DNA of 64,000 nt from Candidatus Saccharimonadota bacterium (GCA_028289065.1 JAQGHA010000013.1:35883-99882); one strand, 5' to 3'; positions 52,807-61,113 are shown, numbered from the stretch's first letter. Notes: a model not told the origin generated them from the letters alone. Numbers and translations: made by a program.

Positions 52807-53481
52807 TTCTAGGGCCGAGTGTTCGCGAGCAACCCGCAAGCACTCTGGCAAAATTTCACCAATACCGCCAATTTGCACAAGAACCTTCAACGACCGAGTA
52901 GCGATTAAGCGCAATAATTTAATATGGTCACTGGTAATTTCACCGCTTAGTAACGGCCGGAGGCCTTCTTCACCAGAGTCGTAGCGATATTTTAATTCGG
53001 CACTTAACGGTGCGCCATCAATATCAAGTTCTAAATTCAGTTCACGGCCTAATAAAGCCGAATATCGCAACAAAAACCAAGTTTCAATCAGCTCCGATGG
53101 AATAGTGATGGCATCTAAGGCGGCTAACACCTCAGCCAACAAGTCAAACCATTCCGGCTCATCCACGGCATCGCTCGCCTTACTTACCAATTTAACTGCT
53201 CGGTAGCCAAATTGCAGGCGGTCGTAATCCTCTAGGATATGGCGATAAAAAATAATCAACTGGGCAGAGGTTAAAATACCTAAATCACCCTTCCCATCTC
53301 CAATGACTACGTCGCTAATTGCGAAGAGCTCAATACCACCAGCTAGTTTGCTTTTCTCGCGGCGCACACCTTTAGCCATGACACTTCGGCGACCTTCCGG
53401 CGTAAGCAGTTGCAGTATTCTATCGGCTTCGCTGTAATTTGTACGACGCAAAACTATAGCTTTGGTGCGAAGGGTTTTCAT
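52804..53481 (-). CDS. recO: DNA repair protein RecO
   Basis: 225 residues: N-terminal OB fold (MKTLRTKAIVLRRTNYSEADRILQLLTPEGR) and helical C-terminal part. The usual CxxC zinc site is not seen. Loads RecA with RecR/RecF. Its start overlaps the receiver gene stop by 4 nt, so it is the third gene of a kinase-receiver-recO operon. Confidence 0.9.
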   Translation of the reverse strand: MKTLRTKAIVLRRTNYSEADRILQLLTPEGRRSVMAKGVRREKSKLAGGIELFAISDVVIGDGKGDLGILTSAQLIIFYRHILEDYDRLQFGYRAVKLVSKASDAVDEPEWFDLLAEVLAALDAITIPSELIETWFLLRYSALLGRELNLELDIDGAPLSAELKYRYDSGEEGLRPLLSGEITSDHIKLLRLIATRSLKVLVQIGGIGEILPECLRVAREHSALE

Positions 53482-53840
53482 ACAACACTCCGAACGGCTG
53501 CAATTAAATCATCAGGGTGCATTGTTGTTTTATCAACAACTCTGTTAACGCCGTATTCTTTTAACTTGGCGGCATCAAACTGGTCGGCAATGTTTGTACA
53601 TAAAATGATTGGCACCATAGCCGTGTCTGAATACGATTGTAGTTCGTTTAATAAGGCAAAGGCGGTCGAGCCAGCCAGTAAAACATCGAGTACAATTACC
53701 TCTGGCTGAAAGCTATCGACTAAATCAATCGCCGCCGGTGCATGTGGCGCAACCTGGACTTCAAAACCAGCACCCGTTAATACCCCAGCTTCTACTTCGG
53801 CCAGCCAGGCATCATCCTCTACTAACAATACACGGGTCAT
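53478..53840 (-). CDS. CheY-like response regulator in the recO operon
   Basis: 120-residue stand-alone receiver with E8, D9, D10, phospho-acceptor Asp52 (VLDVLLAGS) and Lys in VVDKTT. Overlaps the kinase gene and recO by 4 nt each. Probable target of the upstream kinase; output unknown because there is no effector domain. Confidence 0.9.
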   Translation of the reverse strand: MTRVLLVEDDAWLAEVEAGVLTGAGFEVQVAPHAPAAIDLVDSFQPEVIVLDVLLAGSTAFALLNELQSYSDTAMVPIILCTNIADQFDAAKLKEYGVNRVVDKTTMHPDDLIAAVRSVV

Positions 53841-54559
53841 AAAAAGCTCAATTGGTTAGAGGCCTGCAACTCTACATAAAAAGTCGCCCCATCTTTATGC
53901 CGAACCGCCCCAATACGGCCATTCATAGCATCGGCAAACTGACTGGCAATAAACAAGCCCAGCCCGCTACTTTCCGGCCGAGCATGGATAGCTTGCGGCG
54001 CTGTATTAAGCTTCTTCTTGAGTGTTCGCCACATATCACTGGAAAGCGCTGGGCCGAAATCACGTACGCCTACCCGCACTACGCCAGATTTCTTTAAGGC
54101 CTGGATTTGCAGGTGCACAGCCGTACCCGGCAAACTATAATGCAGAGCATTATCGCTAAAGCCAAGTAAAATACGTCGCAGTAAATCACGGTTGGCTACT
54201 AATAATAACGGGTGTCGCCGGCCTTTAACTGCCACTGTGCGACCGTAGGCCTGAAATAGTGGCTGGAGCTCACTGACAACATCGCGACATAGTTGGTCTG
54301 GGTTGATTGGCTCAAGCTGGAACAGCGCTGAATCAAGCCGAGCAACTTTTGTAAGGTCACTGGTTAAGCGCAGGGCGCGTTCACTGGTTAAGACGGTTTG
54401 GCGAAGTAAACGTTGGCGCTCGGCATTGCTGAGCCCTTCATCACCCAGGCGTAAGGCGAGTTGCCGCACCAATGCTAGTGGTGCTTTCAATTCGTGGGCA
54501 GCCGCAACTAAAGGCGTTATCTGCGGTGTTACGTCAAAAATACCCTCGCCTCCATTCAT
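53837..54559 (-). CDS. Soluble histidine kinase without sensor domain
   Basis: 240 residues, only HisKA and HATPase domains. H-box AAHELKAPLALV with His22, N-box FSDNALHYS, degenerate G1 DFGPALSS, G2 SSGLGLFIAS. No membrane segment or input domain, so it is cytosolic and probably switched by a protein partner. TACACT (54571-54566, minus strand) lies exactly 6 nt before the ATG, predicting a leaderless operon mRNA with the receiver and recO. Confidence 0.9.
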   Translation of the reverse strand: MNGGEGIFDVTPQITPLVAAAHELKAPLALVRQLALRLGDEGLSNAERQRLLRQTVLTSERALRLTSDLTKVARLDSALFQLEPINPDQLCRDVVSELQPLFQAYGRTVAVKGRRHPLLLVANRDLLRRILLGFSDNALHYSLPGTAVHLQIQALKKSGVVRVGVRDFGPALSSDMWRTLKKKLNTAPQAIHARPESSGLGLFIASQFADAMNGRIGAVRHKDGATFYVELQASNQLSFL

Positions 54560-54610
54560 GTATCTAGTGTATCACCGCTAGAAGCTTGGAAGCAAAGACA
54601 AGCAGAATGA

Positions 54611-55372
54611 TTATTTGTTGAATGTAATCGTCGAAACGAGTGCGTCGAAATCGCCTCGGAAGGTTTCGGCGTCGGTTCGTAGGGTAACTGTTTTGTCGCG
54701 GATTTTGAAGATAACAGCTATACCCCGAATGTCCTTAGTAAAACTACCCTCTAAACGTGTTCCGTCGGTCGCGTCAGCCTTAGCGGCAGTTGCAGTTAAG
54801 CTACCGTCTTTTACTAGGTTATCGTAACTGGCAATAACTTTTTCATAATCTTTTTGTTCAATGGTAACGCGCAGTGCGTATTGAGTATCGGCTTTAACCG
54901 GCGGGACACTTACCGGGTTGAAGTAAGCAGCGTAGGTATCACCGCTTGAGGTGTCTTTGTCGACGTAAATGCTCCATGTTTTAGGGTAATCAAACGACAA
55001 ACGGCCGTAATCATCTGGGCCAGCGAATTGACGGTTAGGTTGCTTTTCTTTTTGCAAGAAGGCAGCAGCGTCTTTATCAGCCCGCTCTTTAACGGCGCTC
55101 GTTACAGCTGTTGAAACTTTTGCATCAACGTTATCTTTTTGATCAAAATAGTTATACAGCGCCCAGCCACCAGCACCCAATGCTAATAAGGTAGTTGTTA
55201 TAAATACAATAGACAACACGAACCATTTTTTTGATGGTTTTGGCGGTGTCATGTAATTGTTGACCGGTGGTTGCGGGGTGTAGCTAGGTTGTGGCGAGAC
55301 GGGTGCAACCGGTGGTACGTTGGGTTGAGGCATTTGGGGCGGTTGTTGGCCGTACTGAAAGTCAGGGTTCAT
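54611..55372 (-). CDS. Membrane-anchored protein with Pro-rich N-terminus
   Basis: 253 residues. Cytoplasmic N-terminus of ~45 residues rich in Pro, Gln, Tyr, one transmembrane helix (~50-72), then an extracellular domain of ~175 residues with a PsbP-like pattern (GRLSFDYPKTWSIYVDKD; VTLRTDAETFRGDFDALVSTI). Start is the fourth codon of the longest frame: TATAAT (55385-55380) overlaps the first ATG and lies 7 nt before this one. Function unknown. Confidence 0.78.
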   Translation of the reverse strand: MNPDFQYGQQPPQMPQPNVPPVAPVSPQPSYTPQPPVNNYMTPPKPSKKWFVLSIVFITTTLLALGAGGWALYNYFDQKDNVDAKVSTAVTSAVKERADKDAAAFLQKEKQPNRQFAGPDDYGRLSFDYPKTWSIYVDKDTSSGDTYAAYFNPVSVPPVKADTQYALRVTIEQKDYEKVIASYDNLVKDGSLTATAAKADATDGTRLEGSFTKDIRGIAVIFKIRDKTVTLRTDAETFRGDFDALVSTITFNK

Positions 55373-55386
55373 ATCTGTCATTATAC

Positions 55387-55905
55387 TTATGCTTCCCTCA
55401 CCTGTAAAGGATAGAACTGATACAAATGATAGGCTTCAAAGTCTCGTTCAGGAATAATATCGGGTAATGGGCTGCCATAACAAATGAGGTTGAGTGGCTT
55501 ATTCAATCGGTTTGCCTCGGTTTGGAGTTTATTCCGAAGCTTCACCGCATCCCGTTCAACTGAAAAAGCATACACTACCGTAGTAGCTTGCGGAAATTTT
55601 GCTAGCCAAAAATTAGCAATTGCCACACTTACCTTTTCATCGCGTCGTGACAACCAATTTGATAGTGCTACTAATACCGGGTTAATTTCGTAACCAATTG
55701 CGGTTGCGCCGCGACGGCTGGCTTCACGTAAAATAATACCGTCACCACTGCCAACATCAATCAAAACATCCGACGATTTTAATGGGTACAATTCATCAAA
55801 CATCCGCACCAAATCACGTCGTCGGCTAGGGACATACGGGGCGCCAAAAAAGACGCTAAACCCGAGCAGGGCAACTATTCCGCCAACAATATAGACCCAC
55901 GTCAT
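55387..55905 (-). CDS. SAM-dependent methyltransferase with membrane anchor
   Basis: 172 residues. N-terminal hydrophobic helix (~3-22) then a compact class I methyltransferase fold: motif I IDVGSGDGIILREA, acidic end of strand 2 in GYEINP, and a following YAFSVERD loop. Similar single-domain proteins methylate unknown targets. Overlaps the xseB stop by one base. Confidence 0.8.
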   Translation of the reverse strand: MTWVYIVGGIVALLGFSVFFGAPYVPSRRRDLVRMFDELYPLKSSDVLIDVGSGDGIILREASRRGATAIGYEINPVLVALSNWLSRRDEKVSVAIANFWLAKFPQATTVVYAFSVERDAVKLRNKLQTEANRLNKPLNLICYGSPLPDIIPERDFEAYHLYQFYPLQVREA

Positions 55906-56111
55906 TATTCTTCGCTATCAAACTTCTTTTTAACAACTTTAATATCATTTTTTAACTTCGTAAGGTCTTTTTCAATTTCTTCCGCTAAAACTTCTGATTG
56001 TTTGAACTTATCAAAGGCATCTTCCAGCTTAAAGGCTGGGCTTTGAAACCAAGCCACCAATTCAGATAGTTCGGTTAATTTTTCTTGGACTGATTTATTT
56101 TGTTCTGACAT
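55905..56111 (-). CDS. xseB: Exonuclease VII small subunit
   Basis: 68 residues, two-helix coiled-coil protein (KLTELSELVAWFQSPAFKLEDAFDKF...) typical of XseB. Start overlaps xseA by 17 nt. Confidence 0.88.
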   Translation of the reverse strand: MSEQNKSVQEKLTELSELVAWFQSPAFKLEDAFDKFKQSEVLAEEIEKDLTKLKNDIKVVKKKFDSEE

Positions 56112-57192
56112 GTTTTACCTCCGCTTGCGCTATTGTATGTTCTGTTTCAATTTCTACCGTTGCTCCTAGTGTCACTTCGCCTCGTAAAAAGGCGTAGCCA
56201 CGCCGTAGCACATTTTCTGGGTTGAGCTGTGCCGTTGCCAAGCGCAAGGTAGCCAGGCGTTCGAAATGCTCATCCAGCTTTTCCTGGATACGCCGAAAAG
56301 CGGCATTCAGTTGCTCGCGGGTTCGCGCTGAGTATTCATCTATAGCCTGCACTAACTGGTGGCCTAACGATGCCGACCGTTGATGGGCAGCGCGAATAAT
56401 TTCGTTACGGTCCGGAACCAGAATTTCGGCGGCATTTGTAGGTGTGGCGGCGCGAACGTCAGCCACCATGTCGGCCAGCGAATTATCCACCTCATGCCCC
56501 ACCCCAACCAGGGTTGGAATACGGCTTTCAGCAATCGCCCGCGCCAACGGCTCGTCGTTAAAGGCCATTAAGTCTTCAGCGCTACCGCCACCACGTACAA
56601 TCACCAGCACTTCTGGCAATACTTCTAGGCTATTGAAGTAATGGATGGCACGAATCATTTGGTCAGGTGCGGGCACGCCCTGTACTTGGGTATGCGCCAC
56701 TTCAACCGATAAGCCACCCCAGCGTTCATTGATAATTTTGCAAAAATCAATATAGCCGGCCGATTCAGTACTGGCAATTACCGCCACCCGCTGCGGCACC
56801 CTTGGTAAGCGACGCTTACGTTCTGGAGCGAATAAACCTTCGGCCTCAAGCTTGGCTTTTAATAGCTCAAAGCCTTTCTTAATAGAACCCTCACCCACCG
56901 GTTTCATAGCCCGAACATTCAAGCTGAAGAAACCTTTGTTATTTAAACGAGGGTTAGCGACGACTAATAACTTCATGCCGTCTTCCACGGGCATTCGCAG
57001 CTGGTTAACGACCAAAAAACAGCCAACTACTGCGCCAGCATCTTTCAATTTAAAGCTCACCCATTTACCCTGTGAAATTCTAAATTCCGTTACCTCACCA
57101 ATTACGCTGACGGTTGGGTAAGCGTAATCCAGGGTTTGGTTAGTGAGTGCAACGAACTCACTAACGCTCAATTGGAGTGGGTTGTTTTCCAT
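56095..57192 (-). CDS. xseA: Exonuclease VII large subunit
   Basis: 365 residues, shorter than most XseA (about 400-450). N-terminal OB fold (VSVIGEVTEFRISQGKWVSFKLKD) and catalytic domain with VRGGGSAEDLMAFNDEPLARAIAES and GVGHEVDNSLADMVADVRAATPTNAAE. The helical C-terminal part is shortened. Degrades single-stranded DNA with XseB. Start overlaps the end of the upstream membrane-protein gene by 32 nt. Confidence 0.94.
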   Translation of the reverse strand: MENNPLQLSVSEFVALTNQTLDYAYPTVSVIGEVTEFRISQGKWVSFKLKDAGAVVGCFLVVNQLRMPVEDGMKLLVVANPRLNNKGFFSLNVRAMKPVGEGSIKKGFELLKAKLEAEGLFAPERKRRLPRVPQRVAVIASTESAGYIDFCKIINERWGGLSVEVAHTQVQGVPAPDQMIRAIHYFNSLEVLPEVLVIVRGGGSAEDLMAFNDEPLARAIAESRIPTLVGVGHEVDNSLADMVADVRAATPTNAAEILVPDRNEIIRAAHQRSASLGHQLVQAIDEYSARTREQLNAAFRRIQEKLDEHFERLATLRLATAQLNPENVLRRGYAFLRGEVTLGATVEIETEHTIAQAEVKHVRTK

Positions 57193-58210
57193 ATTTCAAA
57201 ATCGTTAGTTGGTAGAAAATGTAACCGAATAAAATGGTACCTGATAACAAAGTAACCCGGGCAAGCAGCGTTCCGGCAATGGCAATTTCCGCGGGCACAT
57301 TACTGGCCGCTAGGAATGTTACCATGACAGCTTCGTACACCCCGGCACCACCAGGTGTCACCGATACTGCCCCAGCAATTGAAGCAATACCGAAGGCGAC
57401 GAATAATAGCGCGGCATCAACCGGGTAACCTAATGACCAGAATGAAATCCATATTAAGGCGACGTCCAAAATATTAGCAATAATCGCCCAAATAAATGGT
57501 ACGAATAAAATTTTACGGTCACGGCGAATGGCCATGTAGTCACCGTGCAAACCGTCAAAGAACTCTAAGAATACTTCAGCTTTTACAATGACCAGCTTTT
57601 TGCCTCGAGTAACCCAATTAATGAATCGGTTAATAGTTTTAGTCAGGAAGGCTGAGAATTTTCGCAAGCGGTCAAGGCTTTTGATAAGCCAGATTCCTAG
57701 CAGCGTTCCTCCGACTGCCACTACCATCAAGCCACTACCCACAACTACAATCGTGCGGTCAATTTGATGGTTGAAGGCTAAAATAATCATGGCAATTGCA
57801 AGCAGCAATACGAAGCTTAAGAAAGTTAAGGCAAAGCGCACAATTTGAGCCATAGTTGAACGTGATACCGGGACCTTATGACGGCTCAAGACCCAGGCTA
57901 AATATGAGAAACCAGCCGCTCCCCCACTTGGCAAAATGTGGTTTACGAAATTGAGTTCAAGCGCCAAACGCGTCATTGACCAGTGGCTCATTTGCTTCAG
58001 CTCACCCTTAGCTCGCAAGTAAGAGAAAATCATACCACCGGTAGCGTAGTAACTGGCGAATTGAACTGGGATCAACAGAAGCAATATTAAAATGTTTACT
58101 TGGGCCAATAACCCGCCCGCTTTGACAATTTGTGGCCACGCAACAATCACAACAATCGTTAGTAGCACCAACGTGACAATTGTTAACCATCCCCGAAATG
58201 AAAGTTTCAT
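57161..58210 (-). CDS. YbhN/AglD-like flippase-type membrane protein (UPF0104)
   Basis: 349 residues, about eight transmembrane segments. Family patterns: LRAKGELKQMSHWSMTRLALELNFVNHILPSGGAAGFSYLAWVLSRHKV near the start and FGIASIAGAVSVTPGGAGVYEAVMVTFL near the end. Members include the transmembrane part of LPG synthase and flippase-like proteins. Start at 58210, the fourth codon of the longest frame, because TATAAT (58223-58218) overlaps the first ATG and is 7 nt before this one. Confidence 0.85.
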   Translation of the reverse strand: MKLSFRGWLTIVTLVLLTIVVIVAWPQIVKAGGLLAQVNILILLLLIPVQFASYYATGGMIFSYLRAKGELKQMSHWSMTRLALELNFVNHILPSGGAAGFSYLAWVLSRHKVPVSRSTMAQIVRFALTFLSFVLLLAIAMIILAFNHQIDRTIVVVGSGLMVVAVGGTLLGIWLIKSLDRLRKFSAFLTKTINRFINWVTRGKKLVIVKAEVFLEFFDGLHGDYMAIRRDRKILFVPFIWAIIANILDVALIWISFWSLGYPVDAALLFVAFGIASIAGAVSVTPGGAGVYEAVMVTFLAASNVPAEIAIAGTLLARVTLLSGTILFGYIFYQLTILKYGKQPTPIER

Positions 58211-58217
58211 ATTCATC

Positions 58218-58248
58218 ATTATACTTCACTCGGGGTCAATGGTATACT
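58218..58248. promoter_or_regulatory. Face-to-face divergent leaderless promoters
   Basis: Minus-strand -10 TATAAT (58223-58218) and plus-strand -10 TATACT (58243-58248) lie only 19 bp apart; each start codon follows within 6-7 nt. Upstream contacts of the two promoters must overlap, so the genes at 58210 and 58255 probably compete for polymerase. Confidence 0.75.
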
Positions 58249-58254
58249 AAAGCT

Positions 58255-59436
58255 ATGCATATCGCTCTTCTTGGCCGTCAACCGGCCTTATCTATTGCCG
58301 AATTGGAACGCACCTACAAACGCGTTAGTTGGTTTTCGGCCGACACAGCCCTGGTTGATACCGACTCAATCGACATTCAAAAGCTTGGTGGCACCCAAAA
58401 AGCCGGCAAAGTAGCCTTTGAAGTCCAATCAACAAATGATTGGCGCCGCGTCAGCGATGCGATAGTCGCCCACTACTCTAAAAAATGGGGTACTTATGAC
58501 GGCAAAATCACTCTTGGCCTCAGTGCCTACGGCGTCGACGTTAATGTTCGAGACCTCCAAAAGGTCGGCTTAATTCTGAAAGGGAAACTGAAGGGAAAAG
58601 GTGCCAGCATCCGACTGATTCCAAACCAAGAAGTCGCCTTAAGCTCAGCTACCTCACACCACAATAAACTTGGCCTGGCAGACAACAAGGTAGAATTGTT
58701 AATTATTAAAGGTGGAAAATCAATTATTGTCGCCGAAAGCACCGGTGCGCAAAATATTACCGCCCTGGCGGCCCGCGACCAAGGCCGTCCGCGTCGTGAC
58801 GCCTTTGTAGGTATGCTGCCGCCCAAGTTAGCCCAAATTATGATCAATTTAGCTGGTGAAATTACCAAAGACCCAGAATCTGATTTAACATCTCCGCGCA
58901 TTCTCGACCCTTTTTGTGGCACCGGCGTGTTGTTGCAAGAAGCTTCGCTTATGGGCTACGCCGTCTATGGCACCGATATTGCCGAAAAGATGATTCGTTA
59001 TAGCCGTGATAACCTCAACTGGCTAGAAAGCACCTACCGCTTCACTACCCAATGGTACCTTCACGAAGGTGACGCTGTTGATACAAAATGGCAACAACCA
59101 GTCGATGCTGTCGTCAGCGAAACTTACCTTGGCCAACCATTCAGCGCTCCGCCCTCATTAGCCAAGCTTACCGAAGTTCGCGGTAACTGTAACCACATTA
59201 TTACCGGCTTCTTACGAAACCTTCACCCTCAACTTAAACCAGGCACTCCGGTTGTTATTGCTGTACCTGCCTGGAAAGACACTGAAGGCCGCTTTACTCA
59301 CCTGCCCCTGATCGACACTATTAGCGAGCTTGGCTTCGAACAAGTGAAGTTTGAATCAGTACCCACCGAACAGCTGTTATACCATCGCCCCGACCAAGTA
59401 GTCGCTCGCGAATTGCTTGTTCTTACAACAATATAG
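58255..59436 (+). CDS. TRM11/Trm-G10-like RNA methyltransferase
   Basis: 393 residues. N-terminal ~170 residues resemble a THUMP-type RNA-binding part, then the RPRRDAFVGMLPPKLAQIMINLA linker and a Rossmann methyltransferase with motif I ILDPFCGTGVLL (~217-227) and GTDIAEKMI. The catalytic D/NPPY motif is replaced by SETYLGQP (~288-295). Family members methylate N2 of guanosine in tRNA; whether this one is active on N2-G is unclear. Start at 58255, 6 nt after TATACT (58243-58248). Confidence 0.85.
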   Translation: MHIALLGRQPALSIAELERTYKRVSWFSADTALVDTDSIDIQKLGGTQKAGKVAFEVQSTNDWRRVSDAIVAHYSKKWGTYDGKITLGLSAYGVDVNVRDLQKVGLILKGKLKGKGASIRLIPNQEVALSSATSHHNKLGLADNKVELLIIKGGKSIIVAESTGAQNITALAARDQGRPRRDAFVGMLPPKLAQIMINLAGEITKDPESDLTSPRILDPFCGTGVLLQEASLMGYAVYGTDIAEKMIRYSRDNLNWLESTYRFTTQWYLHEGDAVDTKWQQPVDAVVSETYLGQPFSAPPSLAKLTEVRGNCNHIITGFLRNLHPQLKPGTPVVIAVPAWKDTEGRFTHLPLIDTISELGFEQVKFESVPTEQLLYHRPDQVVARELLVLTTI

Positions 59437-59455
59437 TTGCAAATACAATCGTTAA

Positions 59456-59484
59456 TTGATTTTTAAGCATTATTGTGGTATAAT
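59456..59484 (+). promoter_or_regulatory. Promoter TTGATT-17-TATAAT
   Basis: -35 at 59456-59461, -10 at 59479-59484; ATG 11 nt later at 59496. Confidence 0.8.
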
Positions 59485-59495
59485 CTGCTTTACTC

Positions 59496-60176
59496 ATGCC
59501 AGAGAAAATAAAGGTTGAAATATTGCGAGATCTTACGGCTGTATCACCTCTCGATACAGACGTCGCTTACGCTGGCATCGCTAAAATCAACGATCAACTA
59601 CCAGAAAATCCTTTTGAAGTGACGCGCGATACTCGCGAAATTCTTATTAAGAATGTCGAACGATTACCTTTGCGACTTGAAAAAATCAATTGGCCAAGCC
59701 AACTCACTGCCGACTATTCGATTATTCTGACCGATAAAGATATTTACAGCGACAACCCATTTGTGCGAACACATGGCGCGACCCTGCAACAAGCTACTCG
59801 CAATCGTATAAACGGCGTTGCTGTCATTGATGTCAGGAGTGTCGAGCCGGAGCTAACTGCCGCCCACGAACTTGGGCATTTAATGGGAATGGTTTATTCA
59901 ATTGGTAACAAAACCGAGCATCACTGCAGCTCTCCTGATTGTCTAATGTATGCACATCCAATCTCCGAAGAAATCAGGCAGCACGTACCTAAAAAAGGTA
60001 TCGAAGGAATGCTTGAAAGGGCTGGTTTCATCAACCCTGAATACTTATATAGCGAGAGAAATTTAGCCCAAAGCTTCTGCACACCATGCGAAAAGCAACT
60101 GGCCCGCCGGGCTTTTATGACGCTGCAGTACCTTAACGGCGAATCAAACAGCCCAAAAAGCTGGTCATACAATTAA
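59496..60176 (+). CDS. Archaemetzincin-like zinc metalloprotease
   Basis: 226 residues. Zinc motif HELGH (124-128) with Gly131-Met132, followed by HHCSSPDCLM (142-151) and a later CTPC (195-198). These are the elements of archaemetzincins (HExxHxxGxxHCx4CxM ... CxxC), but here the HC pair is displaced by about ten residues. Two zinc ions expected, one catalytic and one structural. No signal peptide, so probably cytosolic. Confidence 0.82.
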   Translation: MPEKIKVEILRDLTAVSPLDTDVAYAGIAKINDQLPENPFEVTRDTREILIKNVERLPLRLEKINWPSQLTADYSIILTDKDIYSDNPFVRTHGATLQQATRNRINGVAVIDVRSVEPELTAAHELGHLMGMVYSIGNKTEHHCSSPDCLMYAHPISEEIRQHVPKKGIEGMLERAGFINPEYLYSERNLAQSFCTPCEKQLARRAFMTLQYLNGESNSPKSWSYN

Positions 60177-60560
60177 AGTGAAAGTATTATTAAATAAAGT
60201 TGAGTCGTAATAAGTGCGAGTAGAATGCTACTTATTATTGAGATAACCCTTCGTTCGTTCTTTGTGTACTGATCAAACATCACCACCTCCATCCGTCGAA
60301 TAAGTTATTCCTCCGGACACACAGAACCCGCCGCTAGGCGGACCCTAAGGCCCCATGCAAGTTTCCCTACATGACGCGTTAACATACCTGACGACGGGAT
60401 CAGTACTGTTAACGCGATTTTCAACCATACCTCCTGCAAACACACGAGGGTTAGGCTGCAACTAAATTGTATGCGACCCCTAAGAGCCATCCACCACTGA
60501 TTCTACCATACCGCTCAATAAATAATCATTAACTTTCCGCATGAATAAAGGGCTTTGTCG
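60177..60560. other. Non-coding region with several hairpins
   Basis: About 380 nt. Inverted repeats: AATAAGT / ACTTATT (60210-60237), GAATAAGTTATTC (60297-60309), CCGCC / GGCGG (60328-60341) and CGCGTTAAC (60375-60383) / GTTAACGCG (60408-60416) with an inner CTGA/TCAG. The density suggests a structured RNA, strand unknown. No rnpB, ssrA or SRP signature could be confirmed. Confidence 0.45.
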
Positions 60561-60688
60561 GGGCGTTTCCTGTCTGAAGAGCTACTATTTCTACGACCTC
60601 TGCAGCCCGAGCGAGAAAGGCGCCGAGGCCCTTATCGAACCCGGCGCGAAGCCGTCTAGAAATCGTAGCTCTTCAGACAGGAAACCCC
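60561..60688. ncRNA. Rod-like long hairpin element 2
   Basis: 128 nt. Basal stem of about 31 pairs: 60561-60593 with 60657-60688, with one bulge (C60564) and one mismatch (60586/60664). The top contains a second hairpin GCGCCG (60620-60625) / CGGCGC (60642-60647). The right arm ends one base before the -35 box of rpmA. No T-run, so not a terminator. Similar size and shape to the element at 43482-43607, but different sequence. Confidence 0.55.
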
Positions 60689-60717
60689 TTGACTATTGAC
60701 CCTAAATTATGTACAAT
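60689..60717 (+). promoter_or_regulatory. rpmA promoter TTGACT-17-TACAAT
   Basis: -35 at 60689-60694, -10 at 60712-60717. Directly abuts the long hairpin element. Leader of about 40 nt with AAGGAG. Confidence 0.8.
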
Positions 60718-60762
60718 TGAACAGATTGAACGAGCGTCAGTGCTCTAAGGAGAATAAATTAT

Positions 60763-61044
60763 ATGTCACACGTAAAAGCAGGTGGTTCAAGTAAAAATAA
60801 CCGCAACAACGCCGGCCCTCGCCTAGGCGTTAAACGCTTTGGTGGCCAAACAGTGAACACTGGCGAAGTATTAGTACGCCAAACCGGTAGCACAAAAGTT
60901 GCCGGCCCAGGTACTTTCCTTAGCAAGAACTTCACTATTCACGCCGCACAAGCAGGTGTTGTGAGTTTCCAAAAAGTGAAAAAGGGTAAATTTACTGGTA
61001 AGACAGTTACTCGTACTCAAGTAAGCGTCACAACCGCAGCTTAG
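60763..61044 (+). CDS. rpmA: 50S ribosomal protein L27
   Basis: 93 residues. L27 pattern SHVKAGGSSKNNRNNAGPRLGVKRFGGQTVNTGEVLVRQTGSTKVAGPG. The N-terminus lacks a cleavable Firmicutes-type extension. Tail after ~80 is Thr/Val-rich. Shine-Dalgarno AAGGAG 11 nt before the ATG. The usual partner rplU (L21) is not adjacent. Confidence 0.95.
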   Translation: MSHVKAGGSSKNNRNNAGPRLGVKRFGGQTVNTGEVLVRQTGSTKVAGPGTFLSKNFTIHAAQAGVVSFQKVKKGKFTGKTVTRTQVSVTTAA

Positions 61045-61058
61045 TAAGCCACACTTAA

Positions 61059-61094
61059 AAAATAACTCCCCTAGTTACTACGGGAGTTATTTTT
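61059..61094. terminator. Rho-independent terminator of rpmA
   Basis: AAATAACTCCC / GGGAGTTATTT stem, T-run after and A-run before; can also end the minus-strand transcript of the next gene. Confidence 0.9.
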
Positions 61095-61113
61095 ATATAT
61101 ACAATAAATTCAT

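Noticed and set aside
60318..60345. ACAGAACCCG resembles the 3' conserved part of RNase P RNA
   Set aside because: The partner GAGGAAAGTC-type 5' element is absent upstream, where a protein gene lies.
60305..60490. 61-codon frame on the minus strand
   Set aside because: No ribosome site or promoter, runs through several inverted repeats, and the composition looks random.
60440..60500. On the minus strand a short frame ends in AYNLVAA-stop, like an SsrA tag, near a TTCGACGG resembling the tmRNA 5' part
   Set aside because: No tRNA-like acceptor or T-arm with GTTCGAxTC was found at a fitting distance, and TTCGACGG is part of a local palindrome. tmRNA not supported.
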